A stretch of 64,000 bases of DNA. It comes from Bradyrhizobium sacchari. GTDB taxonomy: Bacteria > Pseudomonadota > Alphaproteobacteria > Rhizobiales > Xanthobacteraceae. Below the pieces are notes generated by a model that made no database searches, was not told where the DNA came from, and worked only from the letters and a program-made list of their open reading frames with translations. Below are positions 27,660 through 38,589 of this stretch, one piece after another (position 1 is the stretch's first letter; every line of letters starts with the position of its first letter). The position numbers were made by a program, and so were the translations under genes. The stretch lies in assembly GCF_002068095.1 (NCBI RefSeq), contig NZ_LWIG01000007.1, forward strand, positions 608,264-672,263, written 5' to 3'.

Positions 27660-28233
27660 CTTCAGAACTCCGGAAATCGAACACGTCCGTTTCCGTTAGC
27701 ACATAATCCAGCGCCACGTCGTGGGATAGTGCCGGAACCGCCTCGATCTCCTGCGCTGCAAACGCAAGGCCGATGCCGACGATGTGCTTGGCTTTGCGCA
27801 AATGCGCGAAGGTGAAATCGTAATGCCCCGCGCCATAGCCGATGCGATGGCCGAGACGGTCGAAGGCGGCGAGCGGCGTCAGCATGATGTCGGGAACGAC
27901 CTCGGCCGCTGCTGGCGACGGCTCGGGAATGCCGAGCGGGCCGAGCATCAGGCGGTCGTTCGGATGGAAGATGCGGAAGATCAGCGACTGGCCGCGCGCG
28001 GTGACGCAAGGCAGCGCCAACCTGGCGCCCTCCTCCGCGAGCTTCTTCAGCAGCGGCATCGGGTCCATCTCGCTGCGGATCGGCGAATAGCCGGAGACGA
28101 TGCTGCCCGGCAGCAGCTCGAACGGCAGCCCGCGCTTGGCGAGCTTTGCGGCCGCAGCCGCGCGCTTCTTCTCGCTCAGCGCGTCGCGCTTGGCGAGGGC
28201 TTTGGCACGGAGCTCGGCTTTGGAGTTGGACAT
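27637..28233 (-). CDS. 5-formyltetrahydrofolate cyclo-ligase
   Basis: 198 aa. N-terminal SKAELRAKALAKRDAL, central VSGYSPIRSEMDPMPLLKKL and the nucleotide-binding RIGYGAGHYDFTF segment (GxGxGYYD class). Converts 5-formyl-THF to methenyl-THF with ATP. I use ATG 28233; the longer in-frame extension to 28362 is not conserved. It lies just downstream of the 6S RNA gene, the classic ssrS-ygfA linkage. Confidence 0.92.
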   Translation of the reverse strand: MSNSKAELRAKALAKRDALSEKKRAAAAAKLAKRGLPFELLPGSIVSGYSPIRSEMDPMPLLKKLAEEGARLALPCVTARGQSLIFRIFHPNDRLMLGPLGIPEPSPAAAEVVPDIMLTPLAAFDRLGHRIGYGAGHYDFTFAHLRKAKHIVGIGLAFAAQEIEAVPALSHDVALDYVLTETDVFDFRSSEVAHSLRG

Positions 28234-28421
28234 GCGCGCTTTCCCCCGAAGCGGAGCCCTGCTCCGCTGCCATCGCCCGCCTGGTGCGCAATCACGCGCA
28301 GGATGGGCGAACCGATATTGCAGAAACGCCAGTGCAAGAACCTCGACGCCGCGGCAGGACACCGAGCCTCAATTGAACCGCAAGCGTGTCGGGGACGCAA
28401 TTCGACAGAGCAGAAGAAAAC

Positions 28422-28573
28422 AGTGCGAAGCCGCGTACGCCGTTGAAGCACTCGATCCCGGAGTTCCCTACGAAAGTAGGTGGGCACCATATGTCCGGGC
28501 CCACGGGCCCGGCCAGGGACAGTTCCCTAAAGGATCGATAAGGCCCCGGGGATATATGGCTCCTGACGCACGT
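28422..28573 (-). ncRNA. ssrS: 6S RNA (ssrS)
   Basis: Lies between zapA and 5-FCL, the conserved position of 6S RNA. On the minus strand the ends pair (GTGCG with CGCAC, AGCC with GGCT), followed inward by TCGATCC/GGATCGA, an open central region, and a terminal hairpin CCGGGCCC-GT-GGGCCCGG. The 3' half contains GTAGGGAACTCC and TGCTTCAACGGCGTACGCGG, which I associate with alphaproteobacterial 6S RNAs. A TTTTCTT tract follows the 3' end. 6S RNA sequesters the housekeeping RNA polymerase. Ends are approximate. Confidence 0.8.
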
Positions 28574-28640
28574 CGCAGCTTCGCCCGCGCAATGTAACAA
28601 CGATACTGACGAATCGCCAGTGGCGCGAAGCCCCATGCGA

Positions 28641-28766
28641 CCATCCTTCGAGACGCCCGCTTTGCGGGCTCCTCAGGATGAGGACTGAGTGCTTAGCAGC
28701 AGATTTTACAGGCAAGCTGCCCGTCAGCCTCATCCTGAGGAGACCGCGGAGTCTCGAAGGACGAGG
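28641..28766. repeat. Inverted pair of family C repeats between zapA and 6S RNA
   Basis: Copies at about 28641-28683 and, inverted, 28728-28766, matching those at 22204-22337 (CTTCGAGACGCCCGC...CTCCTCAGGATGAGG). They separate the zapA stop from the 6S promoter region. Confidence 0.75.
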
Positions 28767-28794
28767 CGCTTGCGCAGGTCGCGCGGCAGCAGCC

Positions 28795-29178
28795 TCAGCC
28801 GATCGCAATCCCGTTGCCGACGGTCCGGTTCAGCACCTGGGTCGACTTCTCGATGCGCTCGGCGGCGGCGTTCAGGGCGTTCACCACGGCGGTCTGGGTC
28901 ATGCGGGCGCGCTCGACGGCGGCGTTGCGGAAATCCCGCAGCTCGGTCAGCTCCTGCTCGAGGGTGCGGACACGGTTGGTGGTGTCGATCAGCTCGTCGC
29001 AGACGGTCAGCGCGGCCATCACGGTCAGCCTTGCATCGCCGATCTCGCCGAACTTTCCGCGCAGCGACTGGATGCGTGTCTCCAGGGCTTCGGCGAGCTT
29101 GAGCAGCCGCACCTCCTGGCCCTCCTCGCAGGCCATGCGGTACTGCCGGCCGTTGATGGTGACGTTGATGTGGCTCAT
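28795..29178 (-). CDS. zapA: Cell division protein ZapA
   Basis: 127 aa. Starts MSHINVTINGRQYRMACEEGQEVRLLKLAEALE, the ZapA globular head, followed by a coiled-coil with LTVMAALTVCDELIDT. ZapA crosslinks FtsZ filaments at the division ring. Its ATG overlaps the stop of the DUF4164 gene (ATGA). Neighbourhood with 6S RNA and 5-FCL supports the call. Confidence 0.93.
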   Translation of the reverse strand: MSHINVTINGRQYRMACEEGQEVRLLKLAEALETRIQSLRGKFGEIGDARLTVMAALTVCDELIDTTNRVRTLEQELTELRDFRNAAVERARMTQTAVVNALNAAAERIEKSTQVLNRTVGNGIAIG

Positions 29179-29495
29179 CCGTCCTCTCCGGTATCGAGCA
29201 CCGAGCGTATCGTGACGATCGCGGAATCCAGCCGGTCGGAGATCTCGCGATTGGTGCGCTCGAGCTTGCGCGCCTTCACCAGCGCGCCGTCGAGCTCGTC
29301 GGCAAGCCGCGAGCGGTCGGCGCCGAGCGCCTGGATTCGCGCCGCAAGCTCGTTCTCGTCGCGATCGGCATCGCGCCGCCGCTCGACCGCGCTTTCGAGC
29401 GAGTCGAGCGCCGCCATGAGCCTGCGGGTCGCGATCTCGATCTCGACGGCAGACGACTCCGTCATGGCAGAGCTGTTGGACACGCGATCGTTCAT
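29175..29495 (-). CDS. DUF4164 coiled-coil protein
   Basis: 106 aa, predicted to be mostly one coiled coil (about 20-95: ATRRLMAALDSLESAVERRR, LAARIQALGADRSRLADELD). It is the usual partner upstream of zapA in Rhizobiales and is translationally coupled to it, so a role at the divisome, perhaps analogous to ZapB, is possible; that is inference. Start ATG 29495; an inner ATG encodes MTESSAVEIE. Confidence 0.82.
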   Translation of the reverse strand: MNDRVSNSSAMTESSAVEIEIATRRLMAALDSLESAVERRRDADRDENELAARIQALGADRSRLADELDGALVKARKLERTNREISDRLDSAIVTIRSVLDTGEDG

Positions 29496-29851
29496 GCAGT
29501 CAGCGGCGGAACCTGTAGCCTATCCCCTGGGAGCCTGCCGTCCGGCAAAAGACTCGGTTCGGCAAGCGGTTAGAAGCAGAAATTTACGTGGCAAGCTAGC
29601 CAAGCGCAACGCCGCCCGGAAACTATGCACCGATAGATCGGAAGGCATCGTCCTGATCCGTCAATTCCTCCCGGTGTAATCACGGGGGAAAACCGGTCTC
29701 CACACAGGCAACTTTTACGGTCAAACCGGCGTTTGATTGCCTTGGACTCCCGGAACTGAGGTGCTATCCCAGCCCCGACCTTCCAGCGGCCGAAAGGCTC
29801 CTTCCCGCGCGGCGTGCACGCCAAGCGCCTCATTTCAGACGGATTTCAGAC
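29496..29851. other. Divergent promoter region between DUF4164/zapA and transketolase
   Basis: 356 bases without a gene. A weak sigma70-like pair TTGGAC (29742-29747) and CTATCC (29764-29769) points toward tkt. No CbbR-type LysR dyad is obvious. No repeat found. Confidence 0.35.
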
Positions 29852-31837
29852 ATGACGCAGGTCGACCACACCCGTATGGCCAACGCCATCCGCGGCCTTT
29901 CGATGGACGCTGTCGAGAAGGCGAAATCGGGCCATCCCGGCCTGCCGATGGGCGCCGCCGACATCGCCACGGTGCTGTTCACGCAATTCCTGAAATTCGA
30001 CGCCTCAGCGCCCGCCTGGCCGGACCGCGACCGCTTCGTGCTGTCGGCCGGCCATGGCTCGATGCTGCTCTATTCGCTGTTGTATCTCACCGGCAATGCC
30101 GAGATGACGCTTGACCAGATCAAGCAGTTCCGCCAGGTCGATTCGCTGACGCCCGGCCATCCCGAGAACTTCCGCACCAAGGGCATCGAGACCACGACCG
30201 GCCCGCTCGGCCAGGGCATCTCGACCGCGGTCGGCATGGCGCTCGCCGAGAAGATGCTCGCCGCCGAGTTCGGCAAGAAGATCGTCGACCACCATACCTA
30301 TGTGCTCGCCTCCGACGGCGACCTGATGGAAGGCGTCTCGCAGGAAGCGATTGCGATGGCCGGGCACTGGAAGCTCAACAAGCTGATCGTGCTCTATGAC
30401 GACAACGGCATCTCGATCGACGGCCCGACCTCGCTCGCCGATTCCGTCGACCAGGTGAAGCGCTTCAAGTCCGCGGGGTGGGCCGCCGAGAAGATCGACG
30501 GCCAGGACCAGGCCGCCATCGCCGCTGCGATCACGCGCGCGCAGAAATCCAACAAGCCGACGCTGATCGCCTGCCGCACCACCATCGGCTTCGGCGCGCC
30601 GAACAAGGCCGGCACCTCGAAGGTGCACGGCGAGGCGTTGGGGGCCGACGAGCTCAAGGCCGCCAAGGAAAATCTCGGCATCTCGCTCGAACCGTTCACG
30701 GTCGCCGATGACGTGCTGAAGGCATGGCGCGCGGCCGGCAGCCGCGGCGCATCAGTGCGCCAGGAATGGGAGGCTCGGCTCGGCGAGCTCGGCAGCCGCA
30801 AGCGCGCCGAGTTCGAGCGCCGCCTGCGCCATGAGCGTCCGGCTTCGCTCGCGAAGGCGCTGCGCGCGCACAAGAAGGAGCTGCTGGAGAAGCCGCTCGT
30901 TGCCGCCACGCGCAAATCGTCGGAAGCGGCGATCGAGGCGATCGCAGCGGCAATGCCGATGGAATTCCTCGCAGGCTCGGCCGACCTCACCGGCTCCAAC
31001 AACAACAAGGCGAAGTCGGCGACCGCCTTCTCGGCGAAGACGCCGAAGGGCCGCTTCATCCATTACGGCATCCGCGAGCACGGCATGGCCGCCGCGATGA
31101 ACGGCATCTTCCTGCACGGCGGCTTCGCACCGAACGGCGCGACCTTCCTCGTCTTCACCGACTACGCGCGGCCTGCGATGCGCCTTGCCGCGCTGATGGG
31201 CGCCGGCGTGGTCTATGTGATGACGCACGATTCCATCGGCCTCGGCGAGGACGGCCCGACCCATCAGCCGGTCGAGCATCTCGCCGCGCTTCGCGCCATT
31301 CCGAACATGCGCGTGTTCCGCCCGTGCGATTCCATCGAAGTGGCCGAGTGCTGGGAACTGGCGCTCAACCGCGTCGACGGTCCGACCGTGCTGGCGCTGA
31401 CGCGGCAAAACCTGCCGCAGCTCCGCACCAACGCCCCGAACGACAACCCTTGCGCAGCCGGCGCCTATGAACTGGTTCCGGCGCAGGGCGAAGCCAAGGT
31501 ATCGCTGTTCGCGTCCGGCTCGGAGGTCGAGATCGCGGTTGCCGCGCAGAAGCAGCTCGCCGAGCGCGGCATCGCGTCACGGGTGGTGTCGGTGCCTTCG
31601 CTCGAGCTTTTGTTAGCGCAACCAGAAGCCAAGCGTGCCGCCATCATCGGCAATGCGCCGGTGAAGATCGCGATCGAGGCCGCGGTACGCTGGGGCTGGG
31701 ACGCCGTGATCGGCCAGGATGGCGAATTCATCGGCATGCATTCCTTCGGCGAAAGCGGCCCGGCGAAGGAGCTTTACAAGCATTTCGGCATTACCGCCGA
31801 GGCTGCGGTTAACGCCGTGCTGAAGCGCGTTTCCTGA
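29852..31837 (+). CDS. tkt: Transketolase
   Basis: 661 aa, full length. ThDP-dependent enzyme exchanging two-carbon units between sugar phosphates in the pentose phosphate and Calvin cycles. Motifs: [49 protein letters not shown], the ThDP motif [13 protein letters not shown] and [15 protein letters not shown]. First of a run of sugar-phosphate genes (gap, pgk, two aldolases) on the same strand. Not linked here to RuBisCO genes, so a general carbon-metabolism role is likely. Confidence 0.97.
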   Translation: MTQVDHTRMANAIRGLSMDAVEKAKSGHPGLPMGAADIATVLFTQFLKFDASAPAWPDRDRFVLSAGHGSMLLYSLLYLTGNAEMTLDQIKQFRQVDSLTPGHPENFRTKGIETTTGPLGQGISTAVGMALAEKMLAAEFGKKIVDHHTYVLASDGDLMEGVSQEAIAMAGHWKLNKLIVLYDDNGISIDGPTSLADSVDQVKRFKSAGWAAEKIDGQDQAAIAAAITRAQKSNKPTLIACRTTIGFGAPNKAGTSKVHGEALGADELKAAKENLGISLEPFTVADDVLKAWRAAGSRGASVRQEWEARLGELGSRKRAEFERRLRHERPASLAKALRAHKKELLEKPLVAATRKSSEAAIEAIAAAMPMEFLAGSADLTGSNNNKAKSATAFSAKTPKGRFIHYGIREHGMAAAMNGIFLHGGFAPNGATFLVFTDYARPAMRLAALMGAGVVYVMTHDSIGLGEDGPTHQPVEHLAALRAIPNMRVFRPCDSIEVAECWELALNRVDGPTVLALTRQNLPQLRTNAPNDNPCAAGAYELVPAQGEAKVSLFASGSEVEIAVAAQKQLAERGIASRVVSVPSLELLLAQPEAKRAAIIGNAPVKIAIEAAVRWGWDAVIGQDGEFIGMHSFGESGPAKELYKHFGITAEAAVNAVLKRVS

Positions 31838-31985
31838 GAGTTGAGCTTGTCAAAAAAAAGGACTACGTAACGTCTCATATGATCAAGCACCGCCCGGCCG
31901 AACCGGGCGTCCGCCCCTAAAAAACCCTCGCAGGCGCGCAAAGCGCGTTGTGCGGGACGACAACGGTCATTGAAGGAGACGAAAC

Positions 31986-32993
<1,008 letters not shown>

Positions 32994-33006
32994 CTTCGCC
33001 GCGATT

Positions 33007-33085
33007 CGTCATTCCGGGATGGTCCGAAGGACCAGACCCGGAATCTCGAGATTCCGGGCTCGCCCTTCGGGCGCCCCGGAATGAC
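33007..33085. repeat. Palindromic repeat, family E copy 1 (GTCATTCCGGG...CCCGGAATGAC)
   Basis: The outer arms GTCATTCCGGG and CCCCGGAATGAC frame inner hairpins (GGTCCGAAGGACC; GCCCTTCGGGC). Between gap and pgk, which are collinear. Related copies at 35476-35574 and 40710-40835. Confidence 0.7.
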
Positions 33086-33118
33086 TTCCTAGAGGCCCGG
33101 GACAAGAGAGAGTGTCCG

Positions 33119-34315
33119 ATGGCGAACAAATTCCGCACCCTCGACGACGTCGACGTGAAGGGCAAGCGCGTGCTGCTGCGCGTCGATCTGAACGTGCCCA
33201 TGGACAACGGGCGCGTCACCGACGCAACCCGGCTCGAGCGCGTCGCGCCGACCATCACCGAAATCTCGGACAAGGGCGGCAAGGTCATCCTGCTCGCGCA
33301 TTTCGGCCGGCCCAAGGGCCGGGATGCCAAGGACTCGCTGAAGCCCGTCGCGGAGGCGCTGTCGAGGGTCGTGAAGAAGCCCGTCGCCTTTGCCGATGAC
33401 TGCGTCGGCGAGCCTGCGGCCAAGGCGGTTGCAGCCCTGAACGACGGCGACATTCTCTGTCTCGAAAACACCCGCTTCCACAAGGAAGAGGAAAAGAACG
33501 ATCCCGCCTTCGTCGCCGAGCTCGCAAAACTCGGCGACATCTGGGTCAGCGACGCGTTCTCGGCGGCGCACCGCGCCCATGCCTCGACCGAAGGCCTCGG
33601 CCACAAGCTGCCGGCCTATGCCGGCCGCACCATGCAGGCCGAGCTCGATGCGCTGGAGAAGGCGCTGGGCTCGCCGACCAAGCCCGTCATCGCCATCATC
33701 GGCGGCGCCAAGGTCTCGACCAAGATCGACCTCCTGGAAAACCTGGTCACCAAGGTCGACGCGCTCGTGATCGGCGGCGGCATGGCCAACACCTTCCTGC
33801 ACGCCCAGGGCGTCGGCGTCGGCAAGTCGCTGGCGGAGAAGGACCTGGCGCCGACCGCGCTGCGCATCATGGAGAAGGCGGAAGCCGCCAACTGCGCGAT
33901 CATCCTGCCAGTGGATGCCACCGTCGCCTATCATTTCGCGGCGAACGCGCCCTCGCATGCCTATGGCCTCGATGCGATCCCGGCCGACGGCATGATCCTC
34001 GACGTCGGCCCGCAATCGGTCGTGCGCGTCCAGGCCGCGATCGACGATGCGGCAACCCTGGTCTGGAACGGCCCGCTGGGAGCTTTCGAGCTGCAGCCGT
34101 TCGACCGCGGCACAGTCGCGGCCGCCAAGCACGCCGCCGAGCGCACCAAGGCGAAAAAGCTGATCTCGATCGCGGGCGGCGGCGACACGGTCGCCGCGCT
34201 CAACCAGGCCCATGTGGCCGGTGACTTCACCTATGTCTCGACCGCCGGTGGCGCATTTCTTGAATGGATGGAAGGCAAGCCCCTGCCCGGCGTCGAAGTC
34301 CTGCGCATCAAGTAG
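33119..34315 (+). CDS. pgk: Phosphoglycerate kinase
   Basis: 398 aa from ATG 33119 (RBS AAGAGAGAG). Motifs: [65 protein letters not shown], and the nucleotide-binding end [15 protein letters not shown] and [14 protein letters not shown]. Interconverts 1,3-bisphosphoglycerate and 3-phosphoglycerate. An in-frame N-terminal extension crosses the repeat and is not coding. Confidence 0.98.
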   Translation: MANKFRTLDDVDVKGKRVLLRVDLNVPMDNGRVTDATRLERVAPTITEISDKGGKVILLAHFGRPKGRDAKDSLKPVAEALSRVVKKPVAFADDCVGEPAAKAVAALNDGDILCLENTRFHKEEEKNDPAFVAELAKLGDIWVSDAFSAAHRAHASTEGLGHKLPAYAGRTMQAELDALEKALGSPTKPVIAIIGGAKVSTKIDLLENLVTKVDALVIGGGMANTFLHAQGVGVGKSLAEKDLAPTALRIMEKAEAANCAIILPVDATVAYHFAANAPSHAYGLDAIPADGMILDVGPQSVVRVQAAIDDAATLVWNGPLGAFELQPFDRGTVAAAKHAAERTKAKKLISIAGGGDTVAALNQAHVAGDFTYVSTAGGAFLEWMEGKPLPGVEVLRIK

Positions 34316-34366
34316 TCAGTCGGCCTCTCAACTCAACTTGCAGGCCCAAACGGGAGAAAAACACAC

Positions 34367-35434
34367 ATGGCTCGGATCACGTTGCGTCAATTGCTCGACC
34401 ATGCGGCGGAGAACGATTACGGCGTACCGGCCTTCAACATCAACAACATGGAGCAGGCGCTGGCGATCATGGACGCGGCCAACCAGGTCGACGCGCCCGT
34501 CATCATCCAGGCCTCGCGCGGCGCGCGCTCCTACGCCAACGACATCATGCTCAAGCACATGATGGACGCGGTCACCGAGATCTATCCGCACATTCCGGTC
34601 TGCGTGCATCTCGACCACGGCAACGAGCCCGCGACCTGCATGACCGCGATCCAGGCCGGCTTCACCTCCGTCATGATGGACGGCTCGCTCAAGGCCGACG
34701 GCAAGACGCCGGGCGACTGGGGCTACAATGTCGGCGTCACCAAGACCGTGACCGACATGGCCCATCTCGGCGGCATCTCGGTCGAGGGTGAGCTCGGCGT
34801 GCTCGGCTCGCTCGAAACCGGCATGGGCGACAAGGAAGACGGCCACGGCGCCGAGGGCAAGCTCAGCCACGACCAGCTCCTGACCAATCCGGACGAGGCC
34901 GTGAAGTTCGTGCAGGAGACCAAGGTCGACGCGCTCGCGATCGCGATGGGGACGTCTCACGGTGCTTACAAGTTTACCCGCAAGCCCGACGGCGACATCC
35001 TCGCCATGAACGTGATCGAGGAGATCCACCGCAAGCTGCCGAACACGCATCTCGTCATGCACGGCTCCTCCTCCGTGCCGCAGGACCTCCAGGACATCAT
35101 CAACGCCTATGGCGGCAAGATGAAGCCGACCTGGGGCGTGCCGGTGGCCGAGATCCAGCGCGGCATCAAGAACGGCGTGCGCAAGATCAACATCGACACC
35201 GACAACCGCATGGCGATGACCGGCCAGATCCGGAAGGTGCTGAAGGACAATCCGGAAGAGTTCGATCCGCGCAAGTACCTGAAGCCGGCGATGGAAGCGA
35301 TGACCAAGCTGTGCAAGCAGCGCCTGCAGGAGTTCAATACCGCAGGCCAGGCCTCGAAGATCAAGAAGGTGCTGACCACCGCCGAGATGGCCAAGCGCTA
35401 CGCCAAGGGCGAGCTGGATCCCAAGGTGGCGTAG
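34367..35434 (+). CDS. fba: Fructose-bisphosphate aldolase, class II (Calvin subtype)
   Basis: 355 aa. Zinc-dependent aldolase: [31 protein letters not shown] start, Zn ligands in VHLDHGNE and MGTSHGAYK, substrate loop in [11 protein letters not shown], and [17 protein letters not shown]. The length and the [12 protein letters not shown] region fit the CbbA-like Calvin-cycle subtype. GGGAGA precedes the ATG. Followed after a repeat by a class I aldolase gene. Confidence 0.96.
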   Translation: MARITLRQLLDHAAENDYGVPAFNINNMEQALAIMDAANQVDAPVIIQASRGARSYANDIMLKHMMDAVTEIYPHIPVCVHLDHGNEPATCMTAIQAGFTSVMMDGSLKADGKTPGDWGYNVGVTKTVTDMAHLGGISVEGELGVLGSLETGMGDKEDGHGAEGKLSHDQLLTNPDEAVKFVQETKVDALAIAMGTSHGAYKFTRKPDGDILAMNVIEEIHRKLPNTHLVMHGSSSVPQDLQDIINAYGGKMKPTWGVPVAEIQRGIKNGVRKINIDTDNRMAMTGQIRKVLKDNPEEFDPRKYLKPAMEAMTKLCKQRLQEFNTAGQASKIKKVLTTAEMAKRYAKGELDPKVA

Positions 35435-35475
35435 GCGACCGCGCGCGCGGCATAAGGCCAGCGCATACTCTCTCC

Positions 35476-35574
35476 GTCATTCCGGGGCGCCGCAAAGGGG
35501 CGAGGCCGGAATCCATAACCACGGCCTGGGGTTATGGATTCCGGGCCTGCGCCTTCCGGCGCATCCCGGAATGC
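35476..35574. repeat. Palindromic repeat, family E copy 2
   Basis: Outer arms GTCATTCCGGGGCGCC and GCGCATCCCGGAATGCC, inner arms GGAATCCATAACC and GGTTATGGATTCC. It lies between the two aldolase genes. Confidence 0.7.
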
Positions 35575-35696
35575 CACCGTTTTTCAACATTACGATCCCT
35601 CCCCCCTTTACCCTGCGACGAACGTTAACTCGGCAATTGCCCGAGAACGGTCTATTTTCACAGGCAAGGGCAGAATCGTTTTGGGAGGACCTCTCG

Positions 35697-36722
35697 ATGA
35701 ATCTGACTGAGCTCAACAGGATCGCGACCGCCATGGTCGCATCAGGCAAGGGCATCCTTGCCGCCGACGAATCCTCCGGCACCATCAAGAAGCGCTTTGA
35801 CGCGATCGGCGTGGAATCGACCGAAAGCAACCGCCGCGACTATCGCGAGATGCTGTTCCGCTCCAGCGAGGCCATGAGCCAGTATATTTCCGGCGTGATC
35901 CTCTATGACGAGACGATCTGGCAGGATGCGGCGGACGGCACGCCGCTGGTGAAGCTGATCGAGAGCAGCGGCGCCATTCCCGGCATCAAGGTCGACGAAG
36001 GCACGCAAGCCTTGCCGATGTGCCCCGGCGAGCTCGTCACCGTCGGGCTCGACAAGCTCGCCGAGCGGCTGAAGAAATATTACGAGCGCGGCGCGCGCTT
36101 CGCCAAATGGCGCGCGGTGATCGACATCGGCAGTGGCATCCCCTCCATGACCGCGATCAGCGTCAATGCCCATGCGCTGGCGCGCTATGCCGCGCTGTGC
36201 CAGGCCGCGCAGATCGTTCCGATCGTCGAGCCCGAGGTGCTGATGGACGGCGACCACGACATCGATCGCTGCTATGACGTCACCCAGCGCGTGCTCAACA
36301 AGACGTTCCAGGAATTGCGCATCCAGCGCGTCGCGCTCGAAGGCATGGTGCTGAAACCGAACATGGCGATCTCTGGCAAGAAATCCCCGAAGCAGGCCTC
36401 CGTCGAGGAAGTCGCGGAGAAGACGATACGGCTGCTCAAGGCCTGCGTGCCGGCGGCGGTACCGGGCATCGCCTTCCTCTCCGGCGGCCAGTCGGACGAG
36501 GAGGCAACCGCGCATCTCAACGCCATGCACAAGCTTGGGCCGCTGCCCTGGGGCCTGACCTTCTCCTACGGCCGCGCGCTGCAGGCCGCGCCGCAGAAGG
36601 CCTGGTCCGGCAAGGCCGAGAACGTCGCGGCCGGCCAGCGCGCCTTCAGTCACCGCGCCCGCATGAACAGCCTCGCCTCAAAGGGCGAATGGCAAAGCAG
36701 CCTGGAAAAGAAGGCAGCCTAG
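35697..36722 (+). CDS. Fructose-bisphosphate aldolase, class I
   Basis: 341 aa. Schiff-base type, metal-independent: MVASGKGILAADESSGTIKKRF, DEGTQALPMCPGE, Schiff-base Lys in EGMVLKPNMAISGK, and LSGGQSDEEATAHLNAM with WGLTFSYGRALQ. Similar to eukaryotic-type class I aldolases. ATG 35697 follows TTGGGAGGACC. It lies three bases before the ThiE-like gene, so these are cotranscribed. A second aldolase next to a class II enzyme is uncommon. Confidence 0.96.
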   Translation: MNLTELNRIATAMVASGKGILAADESSGTIKKRFDAIGVESTESNRRDYREMLFRSSEAMSQYISGVILYDETIWQDAADGTPLVKLIESSGAIPGIKVDEGTQALPMCPGELVTVGLDKLAERLKKYYERGARFAKWRAVIDIGSGIPSMTAISVNAHALARYAALCQAAQIVPIVEPEVLMDGDHDIDRCYDVTQRVLNKTFQELRIQRVALEGMVLKPNMAISGKKSPKQASVEEVAEKTIRLLKACVPAAVPGIAFLSGGQSDEEATAHLNAMHKLGPLPWGLTFSYGRALQAAPQKAWSGKAENVAAGQRAFSHRARMNSLASKGEWQSSLEKKAA

Positions 36723-36725
36723 ATC

Positions 36726-37412
36726 TTGTCGAACAAACCGCCTCCGCCGCGCCCGGCGCCGCGCCTTTATCTTGCGACGCCTGTCGTCGATGATCCCGCT
36801 GCGCTGGTCACCGAATTGCCGGGCCTGCTCGCCGCCGCCGACGTCGCGGCCGTGCTGCTGCGGCTGAAGGAAACCGACCAGCGCAGCATGATCTCGCGTA
36901 TCAAGGCGTTGGCGCCGCCGGTGCAGAAAGCGGGCGCTGCGCTGCTCGTCGACGGCCATCCCGAGCTGGTCGCACGTGGCGGCGCCGATGGTGCGCACCT
37001 GCCCGGCATCGCCGCGCTGAAGGAGGCGCTGCCATCGCTCAAGCCCGATCGCATCGCCGGCGTCGGCGGGCTGACGACGCGGCACCACTCCATGGATGCG
37101 GGCGAGATCGGTGCCGACTATTTGCTGTTCGGCGAGCCCGACGCGAAGGGCCAGCGGCCATCGTCCCAGGCGATTGCCGAGCGGCTGGACTGGTGGGCCG
37201 AGCTGTTCGAGCCCCCCTGCGTCGGCTTTGCGACGTCGCTGCAAGAGGCCCACGATTTCGCCGCCAGCGGCGCCGATTTCGTGCTGGTCGGCGAGTTCAT
37301 CTGGGCCGATCCGCGCGGGGCCAAGGCCGCGCTGATCGAGGCCGACGCTGCGATCAAGAAGGCCCATGCGGCGGCGCTTGACGGTCAAGATACCGGCCGG
37401 GAGCACGGCTAG
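36726..37412 (+). CDS. Thiamine-phosphate-synthase-like (ThiE family) protein
   Basis: 228 aa, TIM barrel. Family traces: VAAVLLRLKETDQ (ThiE VQLREK position), GAALLVDGHPELVARGGADGAHLPG (pyrimidine site), and GADYLLFGEP / GADFVLVGEFIW in place of the usual phosphate-binding glycine-rich loops. The later motifs deviate, so true thiamine synthesis is uncertain. TTG start at 36726, three bases after the aldolase stop. No other thi genes are nearby. Confidence 0.75.
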   Translation: MSNKPPPPRPAPRLYLATPVVDDPAALVTELPGLLAAADVAAVLLRLKETDQRSMISRIKALAPPVQKAGAALLVDGHPELVARGGADGAHLPGIAALKEALPSLKPDRIAGVGGLTTRHHSMDAGEIGADYLLFGEPDAKGQRPSSQAIAERLDWWAELFEPPCVGFATSLQEAHDFAASGADFVLVGEFIWADPRGAKAALIEADAAIKKAHAAALDGQDTGREHG

Positions 37413-37420
37413 CGCCCGAC

Positions 37421-38503
37421 ATGAAGCTCCCGCGCATCACCATTCTGGCGACGCTGCTGCTCACGGGGCCCGCGGCCGCTCAGCTCCAGATCACGCCGCC
37501 GGCCACGATACCGAGCCCTGCGGCCGAGAAGCAGAAGCCCAAGGCGCCTCCGCCGGCCAAGAAAAAAGAAGCCGCGGCGGCGCCAAAGCCTTCGGCCTCG
37601 CCCAAGCCCGCCGCGTCCCCCAAGCCGGCGCTGCCCGCAACCGTGATCCCGGCGCCGCCGACCGACACGCCCGGGGTCGACCTGGTGTACGGCGCCTATC
37701 AGCGCGGCCAGTACAAGACCGCATTCGAGCTCGCCACCGCCCGCGCGCAAGGGGGCGATCCCAAGGCGATGACCATGCTCGGCGAGCTCTATTCCAACGC
37801 CATGGGCATCCGCCGCGATTACGCCAAGGCGCTGGAATGGTACAAGCGCGCCTCCGACGCCGGCGACCGCGAGGCGATGTTCGCGCTCGCCATGCTGCGC
37901 ATGTCGGGCCGCGGCGGTCCGGTGGACAAGGGCGAGGCGGTCAAGCTGATGGCGTCCGCCGCCAAGCTCGGGGAGCCCAAGGCGGCCTATAACCTCGCGC
38001 TGCTCTATCTCGACGGCCAGACCCTGCCCCAGGACGTCAGGCGTTCCGCCGAACTGTTGCGCCAGGCTGCGGACGCCGGCCTGCCCGAGGCGCAATACGC
38101 GCTCGCGACCTTCTACAAGGAAGGCACCGGCGTGCCGAAGGACGCCGAAAGGGCGGTGCGGCTGCTGCAGGCCGCCTCGCTGACCGACAATGTCGATGCC
38201 GAAGTCGAATATGCCATCGCGCTGTTCAACGGCACCGGCACGCCGAAGAACCAGCCGGCCGCCGTCGCATTGCTCCGCAAGGCATCCCGCCAGGGCAGCG
38301 CGATCGCGCAGAACCGTCTCGCCTGGGTGCTGATCAACGGCATGGGCGCGCCTGCGGACAAGATCGAGGGCTTCAAATGGCACCTGGTGGCCAAAACCGC
38401 CGGCAAGGGCGATCCGGACCTCGACAAGCAATTGTCAGATCTGCCGGCCGAAGACCGGGCCAAGGCCGAGGCCGCGGCCAAAAGGTGGCTTGGGACCAAA
38501 TGA
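37421..38503 (+). CDS. Secreted Sel1-repeat (TPR-like) protein
   Basis: 360 aa. Signal peptide MKLPRITILATLLLTGPAAA, then a Pro/Ala/Lys linker (about 27-80), then about six Sel1 repeats (AMTMLGELYSNAMGIRRDYA, KAAYNLALLYLDGQTLPQDV, EAQYALATFYKEGTGVPKDA and others). Such periplasmic solenoids mediate protein contacts, for example in envelope or exopolysaccharide regulation. Eight bases after the ThiE-like gene. Confidence 0.88.
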   Translation: MKLPRITILATLLLTGPAAAQLQITPPATIPSPAAEKQKPKAPPPAKKKEAAAAPKPSASPKPAASPKPALPATVIPAPPTDTPGVDLVYGAYQRGQYKTAFELATARAQGGDPKAMTMLGELYSNAMGIRRDYAKALEWYKRASDAGDREAMFALAMLRMSGRGGPVDKGEAVKLMASAAKLGEPKAAYNLALLYLDGQTLPQDVRRSAELLRQAADAGLPEAQYALATFYKEGTGVPKDAERAVRLLQAASLTDNVDAEVEYAIALFNGTGTPKNQPAAVALLRKASRQGSAIAQNRLAWVLINGMGAPADKIEGFKWHLVAKTAGKGDPDLDKQLSDLPAEDRAKAEAAAKRWLGTK

Positions 38504-38589
38504 CTTGACCTTAGGCCCCCCGCAGGGCACCCAATCCCCCAAACAGGCGCGAATTCGCGCCATTTCCCCCCGATCAAGACCTAGAGCAC

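Noticed and set aside
31896..31912. Hairpin GCCCGG-CCGAA-CCGGGC between tkt and gap as a terminator
   Set aside because: No U-tract follows, so it is only mentioned as a leader hairpin of gap.
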